Part shown: piece by piece, positions 1 through 7,747 of the stretch
How positions within the stretch are numbered: the first letter of the stretch is position 1
Layout of the letters: each line of letters opens with the position of its first letter
From: Mariniflexile gromovii
GTDB taxonomy: Bacteria; Bacteroidota; Bacteroidia; Flavobacteriales; Flavobacteriaceae
NCBI RefSeq assembly: GCF_017814435.1
Contig: NZ_JAGJCB010000010.1
Location: forward strand, 78,913 to 142,912
Direction of reading: 5' to 3'
DNA length: 64,000 bases
Program-made: the position numbers and the translations under genes
Notes under the pieces: generated by a model
Database searches by the model: none
Told to the model about the DNA's origin: nothing
Seen by the model: the letters and a program-made list of their open reading frames with translations, nothing else

Positions 1-858
1 GCCATTTCTTGAGCGCATTACAACAACACCATCTTCTTTAAAATTAATGGCATACTGTTCGAATTGCGCTGTATTGTCTTGATTATTTCTTTTGAATTCG
101 TAAACAATCCAAGGGCATTTTTTTAGATAGTTTTCTAAACGTTCTTTTGAAAAATCTTCTATATCGCAACTATCTTTGGCTGTTTCAATAATACGTCTTA
201 GTTGTTCGTTATTTTCGGCTGTTAAGGTCGTGCCATTTTTAAGCACCATGGTTACAGGAAAGTTTAAACTTGCCAAAACTTCGGCGTTTTTAACGCGCTT
301 CATAAAAAGGTAAAGTTGCTTTTTGTTTTCAATATTTACAACATTGATTACCGAGAAATCTCTGTTGTATACAGAAAAGGCTATTGGAAATTTAAAATCA
401 ATGCATCTTATTTCTCTTTCCTCTACTTCCTCATCATCTTTACATTCAGCAATAAATTCTGATAATTGTTCGCCACTTTCTATCGTAATCTCTTCGTGTT
501 CCGAAGTGGTTATAGTAATAGGGAATATGATATCTAAACGATCTATATCGTCTTCCAGTTCGTCATAAAGATGCTTTATTTTTTCATAGTCTGCCTCAGA
601 GTCAATCCTAATCTCGATGCCACGAACTTTTACAATAACAGGTAGTTTAACAGAAATACAAGTTGCGCCGTCAATAATATTGTCTTTAGAACCATCCATC
701 TTAGAGGTAGCGCTAATTAAACTGGTTAATTGCGCTTGGGGCACTAAAGCTTCCTCTTGTGTAGGTTCGGTTATCTCAATTTTTTCTTCTTGACATGAAG
801 AAAACAATAAAAGGGCAAAAAAAGGTATTAGTAGTAATGTTCTCATTTTAGTTTTCAT
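1..858 (-). CDS. Lipoprotein with tandem 'FPIT' modules and META/lipocalin-like tail (partial)
   Basis: The frame is open from the ATG at 858 to the window edge, so the C-terminus is missing (286 codons visible). A second in-frame ATG lies at 846. The N-terminus is a lipoprotein signal ending in LFSSC, so the protein is probably a membrane-anchored periplasmic or surface protein. Three to four related modules of about 40 residues follow, each with a beta-strand motif such as IIFPITI, FKFPIAF or LNFPVTM and ending in an E-QL---I helix. After them comes a W-VYEF...QF--Y-I-F-DG-VV segment resembling the start of a META or lipocalin-like domain. It is divergent from the sigma factor at 1010, with 151 bp between the starts. 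Function unknown; the repeats are seen directly, the domain name is inference. Confidence 0.8.
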   Translation of the reverse strand, partial: MKTKMRTLLLIPFFALLLFSSCQEEKIEITEPTQEEALVPQAQLTSLISATSKMDGSKDNIIDGATCISVKLPVIVKVRGIEIRIDSEADYEKIKHLYDELEDDIDRLDIIFPITITTSEHEEITIESGEQLSEFIAECKDDEEVEEREIRCIDFKFPIAFSVYNRDFSVINVVNIENKKQLYLFMKRVKNAEVLASLNFPVTMVLKNGTTLTAENNEQLRRIIETAKDSCDIEDFSKERLENYLKKCPWIVYEFKRNNQDNTAQFEQYAINFKEDGVVVMRSRNG

Positions 859-940
859 GATTGTTGATTTTTTGGATTTAACATAGCTTTTTGTATATAA
901 AACAGGATACCCCTAAAAACTCCTACCCTAATTTTTAAAA

Positions 941-972
941 AAAGTTTCAAAGTTTCAAAGTTTCAAAGTTTT
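941..972. repeat. 8-bp tandem repeat (AAAGTTTC)
   Basis: Three perfect copies of AAAGTTTC and one degenerate copy (AAAGTTTT) lie 37 bp before the sigma factor start, inside the divergent intergenic region. Related CTTTGAAAC strings occur near 1606 and 18926. Confidence 0.9.
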
Positions 973-1009
973 AAAAACCCTATTTTAGTGCGACCAACTA
1001 CCTATAGTA

Positions 1010-1525
1010 ATGGAAAAACAACTACATGAAAATATTTGTGAAGAGCGCTTGTTTTCTTCAATATTCAATAAATACGCTAAAGATTTACACAACTTTTTAT
1101 ATTATAAGTATGGCGATTTACTAAACCCAAAAGATAAAGTACAAGAAGCCTTTATTAAACTTTGGGAGAATTGTGCTAAAGTTAGCCCCGAAAAGGCTAA
1201 AAGTTTTGTTTTTACAACCGCCAATAATTTGATGTTGAATGAAGCTGCCCACCAAAAGGTTGTTTTAAAGCACCAACAAACCAAACCTAAAATGCATACT
1301 AACGAGAATCCTGAATTTATAATGCAGGAAACCGAGTATATGGATAAATTGCAAAAAGCATTATCAAACTTAACCGATGCGCAACGCGAAGCTTTTATGA
1401 TGAACCGTGTAGAAGGTAAACGTTTTAAGGAAATTGCTGAAATTTTAGATATTTCTACCAAAGCGGTTGAAAAACGTATTTATGGAGCATTGGAAAAACT
1501 GCGGAAGGACATTAAGGAATTGTAA
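1010..1525 (+). CDS. ECF RNA polymerase sigma-70 factor, FecI-like
   Basis: This 171-residue protein has the two-domain architecture of extracytoplasmic-function sigma factors. Region 2 is at about residues 15-80 (KVQEAFIKLWEN is the -10 recognition helix). Region 4 is at about 110-168 (LTDAQREAFMMNRVEGKRFKEIAEILDIS then a KAVEKRIYGALEKLR recognition helix). The ATG at 1010 fits the usual family start. The FecR-like gene at 1674 and TonB receptor at 2566 follow on the same strand, so this is probably the sigma of a cell-surface signalling operon, held inactive by FecR until the receptor binds its ligand. An 8-bp tandem repeat lies on each side of the gene. Confidence 0.93.
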   Translation: MEKQLHENICEERLFSSIFNKYAKDLHNFLYYKYGDLLNPKDKVQEAFIKLWENCAKVSPEKAKSFVFTTANNLMLNEAAHQKVVLKHQQTKPKMHTNENPEFIMQETEYMDKLQKALSNLTDAQREAFMMNRVEGKRFKEIAEILDISTKAVEKRIYGALEKLRKDIKEL

Positions 1526-1526
1526 A

Positions 1527-1588
1527 GTTAGATGGTTAGATGGTTAGATGGTTAGATGGTTAGATGGTTAGATGGTTAGATGGTTAGA
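1527..1588. repeat. 8-bp tandem repeat (GTTAGATG x7)
   Basis: Seven perfect copies of GTTAGATG run from 1527 to 1582, followed by a partial copy (GTTAGA). The array starts two bases after the sigma factor stop codon and lies between the sigma and anti-sigma genes. Slipped-strand copy change here would alter spacing or mRNA stability, not reading frame. Confidence 0.95.
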
Positions 1589-1673
1589 AAGCTAAACTTT
1601 GTTGCTTTGAAACTTTTTCAAAAACAAGGGTAGGAAAAAATAAAAGTTAACTGTTATATAATTGAATACAGAA

Positions 1674-2573
1674 ATGATGGACAGAGAAACGTTAATATCG
1701 AAATGGTTAAATAATGAACTGAATGATCAGGAACTTGAAGCGTTTAAAATGCTTGAAGACTATGATGATTTGGTAAAGTTATCTGATGGCGTGCAAGCCT
1801 TTAAGGCAGATGATTACAACACTTCTGCTGAATTGGAGCGTGTTTTAAAAACCATTAAAACTACCAAAAAGCAACCTTCAAATTGGGTAAAACCATGGAT
1901 GCGCGTTGCGGCAATTCTTGCCATTTGTTTCAGTATATACTTTTATACAACTACTATAGACACTAAAGTAACCACAGAGTTTGCTCAAAAAACAACTATA
2001 GAGCTACCGGATAATTCTAGTGTTAATCTAAATGCGAAATCCCTCTTAGCATTCAATAAAAATTCTTGGAAAAATGAACGCGAAGTAACGCTAGAAGGCG
2101 AAGCTTTTTTTAAAGTTGCCAAAGGTTCATCGTTCCAAGTTATTACAAAATCTGGAACCATAAAGGTTTATGGTACCCAATTTAATGTAAAACAACGCGA
2201 TACTTATTTTGAGGTTATTTGCTACGAAGGTTTGGTTGGCGTTACGTTCAATTCTCAAGAAACTAAATTAAAACCTGGCGACAGTTTTTTAATTATAGAT
2301 GGGAAACAAATTGCTAAAGAAAAAGAAAACAGCGCAACACCTTCGTGGTTAAATAACGAAAGTACTTTTAAAAGCCTACCTTATAAAGAAGTTATTGCTG
2401 AATTTGAAAGACAGTACCATGTAACGTTCAAACTTCAAAACATTGATGCGAACCAATTGTTTACAGGTAGTTTTGCACACAACAATTTGGAAGTTGCTTT
2501 AAAGGCAATTACATTACCTTTACACGTAACTTATAGTAAAACCAACGGTACTATAACATTAAAACGTGAGTAG
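1674..2573 (+). CDS. FecR-family anti-sigma factor
   Basis: An inner-membrane regulator that binds the preceding ECF sigma. An N-terminal cytoplasmic domain (about 1-70, with the KWLNNELNDQEL motif) is followed by one transmembrane helix (about 78-95, AAILAICFSIYFY). Next comes the periplasmic FecR domain (ELPDNSSVNLNAKSLL..., VTLEGEAFFKV, GTQFNV) and a C-terminal DUF4974-like segment (PYKEVIAEFERQYHVTF). I chose the ATG at 1674; a TTG at 1662 and an ATG at 1677 are in frame. The 3' end overlaps the receptor gene by 8 bp, so the two are likely translationally coupled. Length (about 300) is normal for Bacteroidota FecR proteins. Confidence 0.92.
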   Translation: MMDRETLISKWLNNELNDQELEAFKMLEDYDDLVKLSDGVQAFKADDYNTSAELERVLKTIKTTKKQPSNWVKPWMRVAAILAICFSIYFYTTTIDTKVTTEFAQKTTIELPDNSSVNLNAKSLLAFNKNSWKNEREVTLEGEAFFKVAKGSSFQVITKSGTIKVYGTQFNVKQRDTYFEVICYEGLVGVTFNSQETKLKPGDSFLIIDGKQIAKEKENSATPSWLNNESTFKSLPYKEVIAEFERQYHVTFKLQNIDANQLFTGSFAHNNLEVALKAITLPLHVTYSKTNGTITLKRE

Positions 2574-4881
2574 AAAAGGACTCCTTTCTATTTTTTTATC
2601 ACTATTTTTTTTGAATGTTGCATCTATAAAGGCGCAAAACATTCAAAAAGAAAAGCAACCCCTTATTTCTATTTTAAAAGTTCTTGAAGAAAAGTTCAGC
2701 ATTCGTTTTTCTTTTATTGATGAAACCGTAAATAAAAAAGAGGCCACTTTACCAGACTTAGAAGCATCACTGGAAGACGTTTTGGAAACACTAAAAACCG
2801 AAACTTCATTAGATTTTGAATTGTTGGACAACCGCTTTATTGTCATCAAAAACAAAACCGAACGGCAACCAAGCACCTTCAAACTGCAACGCTTGGAAGA
2901 AGTTACCATTAACAACTACCTAACAACAGGTATATCAAAGCTTAACGACGGTTCCCTATCCATAAAACCCGAAACTTTCGGCATTCTTCCAGGACTTATT
3001 GAACCCGATGTTTTACAAACCATTCAAGCATTACCGGGTGTTTTAAGTACCGATGAAACGGTTTCCAATATTAACGTTCGTGGTGGCACTCACGACCAAA
3101 ACCTCCTGCTTTGGGATGGCATTAAAATGTACCAATCGGGTCATTTTTTTGGGTTGATTTCAGCTTTCAACCCCTACACCACAAAAAAAATACATGTTTA
3201 CAAAAATGGCACCAGTGCTAAATATGGCGATGGCATTTCGAGCGTTATCGATATGCAATTACCTAATGATATTGACCACGCGTTTAAAGCAGGATTGGGT
3301 TTTAATTTAATTAATGCGGATGGGTTTGCTAAAATTCCATTGTCAAACAAAACAGAATTACAACTTTCAACACGGAGATCTGTAACCGATTTAATTTTAA
3401 CGCCTACTTACGACCAGTATTTTAAACGTATTTTTCAAGATTCCGACTTAACTAAAGGGAACAGAAACTCCATTTCTAAAAACGAACAGTTCTATTTTTA
3501 TGATGTGAATTTAAAATTCTTATACGACATCACTAAAAAAGACAGAGTTCGTATTCATTTTTTAAACGTAAACAACTTTTTAAATTACGACGAACAATCT
3601 ACTATAAACGATAGAAATGAAGCTTTTAATAGCAAACTATCGCAACGAAATTTAGCCACCGGAATTACATATACCAAAGATTGGAATGAATCGCTTTCAA
3701 CAACCTCTCAAATTTATGTTTCAAATTACGATTTAGATGCCACCAATCACGACATCACCAACAACCAACGCTTAATTCAGGAAAACGAAGTGTATGACGG
3801 TGCTGCAAAATTGGATATTAACTACTGCCCAAACCATCAACTTAAAATACATGGCGGCTACCAATTTATTGAGGTTGGCATTAGCAATTTGGAGGACGTT
3901 AACAATCCTGCATTCAGAAGTTATATAAAAGAAGTCATTCGCAGTCATGCTGTTTATGCAGAGACGGGACTTCTATCAAACAACGTTAAAACAAATTTAA
4001 AAGTAGGTGCGCGTTTAAACTACATTCAAAAATTCGACATGCTATTTGCTGAACCACGTTTAAGTTTTAGTCAGCGGTTTTTAAACGATTTCAGATTGGA
4101 AGTTTTGGGCGAATTCAAAAGTCAAACCACCTCCCAAATTATCGATTTACAAAACGATTTCTTAGGCATTGAAAAACGAAGATGGGTTTTATCAAACAAC
4201 AAAGACATTCCTGTTTTAAAAAGCAAACAAGCCTCTGTGGGTATTCATTACAATAAAAACAAACTTTTAATTAGTGCTGAAACTTATATTAAAAAAGTAA
4301 ATGGCATTACCACAAGAAGCCAAGGATTTCAAAACCAATATCAATTTGAAAATAGTGCAGGAAGTTATGAAATTAAAGGGGTCGATTTTTTGCTGAACAA
4401 ACAATTTTCCAATGTAGTTAGTAGTTGGATATCCTATTCGTTCAATACCAACAATTGCACTTTTAAAGATTTGAATGATGGAAAACCCTTCCCTAACAAT
4501 GCCGATATAAAACACGCCGTAACATTTGCCGGAACTTACACCAAGAATGATTTTAAATTGGCAATAGGTTTAAATTGGCATTCAGGAAAACCAACCACCC
4601 CACCAAACAGAAGCGACGATCCTAACAACACCGAAATAACTTATTCAAGTCCAAACAGTGCCAACTTAAAAGACTACTTGCGCACCGATTGTTCATCTAC
4701 CTACCAATTTGATATTTCCAACACTTCCAAAGCAACGGTGGGGGTTTCAGTCTGGAACATCTTCAACAAAAAGAATATTATAAATTCTTACCATACTTTA
4801 GATGATGAAAATCAAATTGCAAAAGTTGAAAACCAATCCCTAGGAATCACTCCTAATGTGAGTTTTAGGATTGACTTTTAA
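2566..4881 (+). CDS. TonB-dependent outer-membrane receptor with N-terminal STN signalling domain
   Basis: A 771-residue outer-membrane transporter. It has a signal peptide (about 1-23, ending SIKAQ) and an STN (secretin/TonB short N-terminal) domain at about 40-100. The plug domain (about 140-235) shows VLQTIQALPGV and the NVRGG motif, and the beta-barrel ends in the typical terminal Phe (FRIDF). The start is GTG and overlaps the fecR gene. The STN domain is the part that contacts a FecR protein, so the sigma, FecR and receptor form one regulatory circuit. No SusD-like gene accompanies it, which argues against a polysaccharide-utilization pair. The substrate cannot be told from sequence (siderophore, metal or another small ligand). 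Confidence 0.9.
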   Translation: MSRKGLLSIFLSLFFLNVASIKAQNIQKEKQPLISILKVLEEKFSIRFSFIDETVNKKEATLPDLEASLEDVLETLKTETSLDFELLDNRFIVIKNKTERQPSTFKLQRLEEVTINNYLTTGISKLNDGSLSIKPETFGILPGLIEPDVLQTIQALPGVLSTDETVSNINVRGGTHDQNLLLWDGIKMYQSGHFFGLISAFNPYTTKKIHVYKNGTSAKYGDGISSVIDMQLPNDIDHAFKAGLGFNLINADGFAKIPLSNKTELQLSTRRSVTDLILTPTYDQYFKRIFQDSDLTKGNRNSISKNEQFYFYDVNLKFLYDITKKDRVRIHFLNVNNFLNYDEQSTINDRNEAFNSKLSQRNLATGITYTKDWNESLSTTSQIYVSNYDLDATNHDITNNQRLIQENEVYDGAAKLDINYCPNHQLKIHGGYQFIEVGISNLEDVNNPAFRSYIKEVIRSHAVYAETGLLSNNVKTNLKVGARLNYIQKFDMLFAEPRLSFSQRFLNDFRLEVLGEFKSQTTSQIIDLQNDFLGIEKRRWVLSNNKDIPVLKSKQASVGIHYNKNKLLISAETYIKKVNGITTRSQGFQNQYQFENSAGSYEIKGVDFLLNKQFSNVVSSWISYSFNTNNCTFKDLNDGKPFPNNADIKHAVTFAGTYTKNDFKLAIGLNWHSGKPTTPPNRSDDPNNTEITYSSPNSANLKDYLRTDCSSTYQFDISNTSKATVGVSVWNIFNKKNIINSYHTLDDENQIAKVENQSLGITPNVSFRIDF

Positions 4882-4941
4882 TACAAATTAAAAATAAAAA
4901 GCGACCTTATATTATTTTTATAAAGGGAACAAACCATTTCA

Positions 4942-4949
4942 TATATTTG
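4942..4949 (+). promoter_or_regulatory. Putative -7 promoter element (TATATTTG)
   Basis: Matches the Bacteroidota TAnnTTTG -7 consensus and lies 20 bp before the antiporter start. No convincing -33 TTTG was found. Confidence 0.4.
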
Positions 4950-4968
4950 GCTGAAAATAACAAGGGTT

Positions 4969-7116
4969 ATGTTACTATTAAACATTTTAGATACCTCGCT
5001 GCCATTTACCAATCCGGTATTAAAATTTCTTATTATTTTAATCATTATTCTACTAGCCCCTATTATTCTTAATAAACTAAGAATTCCCCATATTTTAGGC
5101 CTCATTTTAGCAGGCGCTGTTATTGGGCCTAACGGATTTAATTTACTATTACGCGATAGTAGCATCATTTTATCCGGTACGGCAGGTTTGCTTTATATTA
5201 TGTTTCTAGCAGGTTTAGAAATAGATATGAACGAATTTAAAAAGAACAAATTCAAAAGTCTGTTGTTTGGTTTGTACACCTTTAGTATTCCCATGACATT
5301 TGGAATTTTAGTAGGTATTTTTATTCTGAAATTTTCTGTGCTTACATCAGTTTTACTCGCCAGTATGTTTGCATCACACACCCTTATTGCCTACCCCATT
5401 TTAGGTAAATTCGGCATTACCAAAAACCGTGCTGTAAATCTAGTTGTAGGTGGCACCATGATAACCGATACCCTGGCACTTTTAGTACTTGCCATAATTG
5501 TAGGTATGACCAAAGGCACGACCAGTTTAGAATTTTGGATTCGGCTTTTTATTTCGGTTATGGTTTTTGGGTTTATCGTATTACATATTTTTCCAATTAT
5601 TGGGAGATGGTTTTTAAAGCGTTATCAAGATCATATTTCACAGTATATTTTTGTTTTGGTTATTTTGTTTCTAGGTTCGTTTTTAGCTGAAGCTGCAGGC
5701 ATTGAAGCCATTATTGGCGCGCTCCTTTCGGGTTTTGCGCTTAACAGATTAATCCCATCCACATCGGCTTTAATGAACCGTATTGAGTTTGTTGGTAACG
5801 CTATTTTTATTCCGTTTTTCTTAATTGGTGTAGGAATGTTGATTGATTACCGTGCCTTTTTCACCGATTTCGAAACCATTTTGGTAGCTGTTGTTATGAC
5901 GATTGCGGTAACATTAGCTAAGTTTTTCGCCGCTTGGGCAACACAAAAATCGTTTAAATTTTCGGTAGATGAACGACGCATCATTTTTGGCTTGAGCATT
6001 GCACATGCAGCCGTTACATTAGCAACCGTTTCGGTGGGATATAACATCATTATTGGCGAAACCGAAACTGGAGAACCTATAAGATTGTTGGGAGAAAGTA
6101 TTTTGAATGGCACCATTATAATGATTTTGGTTACGTGTACCATTTCCACCTTCGTAGTTCAAAAAGGATCTAGAAACCTGTCCATATTTCAATCTACTGC
6201 AAGAGACAAAAGCGATACTGAAAACGAAGAGAAAATATTGGTTACCGTTAATAACGCCGATACCGTTGAGGAACTAATCAATTTAAGCACCATAATAAAA
6301 TCTAAAGAAAACAAAGAATCCATTTTCGCTTTACATGTTATCAATAATGAGAATTCCGATGTAAAAGCAGAAAATAATGCCATTAAAATTCTTGACAAGG
6401 CCATAAAGATTGCTTGGGCAACAGACATCCATTTAAAAAAATTATTGCGCTACGATATGAATGTCCTGAATGGAGTTTTAAATGTTGCCAAAGAAAAAAA
6501 GATAACAGATTTAATATCGGGCCTTCATGTTAAAACCAATATTTCAGAATCATTTTTAGGAGATTTAACCGAAGGTATTTTATCTAAATGCAATGCCACT
6601 ACGTTTATTTATAAATCATTACAGCCTATTTCAACCATAAAAAGACACATCATTATCATGCCCAATAATGTTGAAAATGAAATAGGGTTTCCGTTCTGGT
6701 TATTAAAAATCTGGAACATTGCCTACAACACCGGTACCAAATTGGTTTTTTACGGTACGGAACAAACCATTAAAGTGATTAAAAACATCCATTCTGAACA
6801 CCCTATTGAAGCCGATTTTGTAATCTTCAACAGTTGGAGCAGTGCCAAAGAACTTTCAAACAATATTAAATTGGATGATAATTTAATTTTTATTTTAACT
6901 AGAAAAGACGAACCATCCTACCAAAAAAACATCAAGAATATCTCAATTTATCTAAACAGATATTTAACTTCAAATAGCTTTATTTTGGTTTGCCCAATTA
7001 TGAAACCCACTTCCATTAACGACACCATCGAGTTTAACAACCCTTCCTTGTTAGAACCATTAGAAAAACTGGATGAAATTGGAAAAACCATTGCGAGTGT
7101 GTTTAGAAAAAAGTAA
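4969..7116 (+). CDS. Cation:proton antiporter (CPA2) with cytoplasmic C-terminal domain
   Basis: A 715-residue membrane protein. Residues 1 to about 405 form 12 or so hydrophobic segments of the Na+/H+ exchanger fold, with family signatures such as LRIPHILGLILAGAVIGPNG and EAIIGALLSGFALN. Residues about 415-715 are soluble and look like a degenerate pair of universal-stress-protein-like domains (ILVTVNNADTVEELI..., later HIIIMPNN). It would exchange monovalent cations (K+ or Na+) for protons, with the soluble part probably regulatory. It is monocistronic: 87 bp after the receptor gene, which ends in no clear terminator, and followed by a 630-bp gap. The ion cannot be assigned. Confidence 0.88.
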   Translation: MLLLNILDTSLPFTNPVLKFLIILIIILLAPIILNKLRIPHILGLILAGAVIGPNGFNLLLRDSSIILSGTAGLLYIMFLAGLEIDMNEFKKNKFKSLLFGLYTFSIPMTFGILVGIFILKFSVLTSVLLASMFASHTLIAYPILGKFGITKNRAVNLVVGGTMITDTLALLVLAIIVGMTKGTTSLEFWIRLFISVMVFGFIVLHIFPIIGRWFLKRYQDHISQYIFVLVILFLGSFLAEAAGIEAIIGALLSGFALNRLIPSTSALMNRIEFVGNAIFIPFFLIGVGMLIDYRAFFTDFETILVAVVMTIAVTLAKFFAAWATQKSFKFSVDERRIIFGLSIAHAAVTLATVSVGYNIIIGETETGEPIRLLGESILNGTIIMILVTCTISTFVVQKGSRNLSIFQSTARDKSDTENEEKILVTVNNADTVEELINLSTIIKSKENKESIFALHVINNENSDVKAENNAIKILDKAIKIAWATDIHLKKLLRYDMNVLNGVLNVAKEKKITDLISGLHVKTNISESFLGDLTEGILSKCNATTFIYKSLQPISTIKRHIIIMPNNVENEIGFPFWLLKIWNIAYNTGTKLVFYGTEQTIKVIKNIHSEHPIEADFVIFNSWSSAKELSNNIKLDDNLIFILTRKDEPSYQKNIKNISIYLNRYLTSNSFILVCPIMKPTSINDTIEFNNPSLLEPLEKLDEIGKTIASVFRKK

Positions 7117-7747
7117 AAATTTTATACTAAGTGAAATTTTATTTTGTAATCAATCTCAACTAAATTCGTTATAAACTTTAAAACTTTTTTATGCTAATTC
7201 GTTGTAAAACATTTGAATGAAAACCCTGCTACACATCATAATAGTTTTGAATTTTAGCTTAGGTTACTCCCAAACCAAAATAGATTCTTTGATTTTAAGT
7301 AGTAAATTGAATAGAAATTGATTAAAAAATATTTTGGAACACCTTATAAAAAAAAGTAGTTACGTGTTTGGAAAATCTGATTTTACTTATGAAAATCCTT
7401 GCCAAAAAACAAACAACACCCCAAACACATAACCGTAAGCAATCCCCACAAAAAAGCCTCCAACTAAAACTAATAAATCAGCATTCAAAGTCTCAATTTC
7501 AGCCAAACCATCAGCTTATTTTCCACATTCATTCATTAAACCTGTTTCGTTGCACAACCCGCTAAAACATTTCCTTAAAAGTTAACAATCAGCAATTTAC
7601 TAAATTAACCCTTGTCTTTTTAGACTACATATTTGAATAAAAAATATTATTTTACTTACAAAAAAATGAATTTCAACGAAAAAACAAGCTTTTTGTAGCG
7701 TAAATTGGTTTTTTTCTTACTTTAAAACCTTTTAAAAAAAATAATTT
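7117..7747. other. Gene-poor intergenic region with decayed coding remnants
   Basis: No intact conserved gene was found in these 630 bases. The plus strand has an interrupted secreted-peptide frame (7217-7432). The minus strand has a protein-like frame from 7581 down to 7387, rich in Gly and Cys and interrupted by one TAA at 7516-7518. Its lower part could be read as a 39-residue peptide from a TTG at 7506, with a double-glycine motif. A short plus-strand ORF at 7368-7565 (65 codons, Gln/Ser/Lys-rich) overlaps it and looks like an antisense shadow. Confidence 0.5.
7217..7432 (+). pseudogene. Remnant of a small secreted protein (in-frame TGA)
   Basis: An ATG at 7217 opens a frame with a clear signal-peptide-like start (MKTLLHIIIVLNFSLGYSQ). 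It continues for 34 codons to a TGA at 7319-7321, and the same frame then stays open to 7432 (containing SSYVFGKSDFTYENPCQ). One in-frame stop splitting a secreted-type reading frame suggests decay of a small exported protein. It could also be chance. Confidence 0.3.

Noticed and set aside
323..568. Ser-rich plus-strand ORF
   Set aside because: It is antisense to the lipoprotein at 1-858, which has a signal peptide and regular modules.
7368..7565. 65-codon plus-strand ORF, Gln/Ser/Lys-rich
   Set aside because: Low-complexity composition, no homology-like features, antisense to a more coding-like minus-strand frame.
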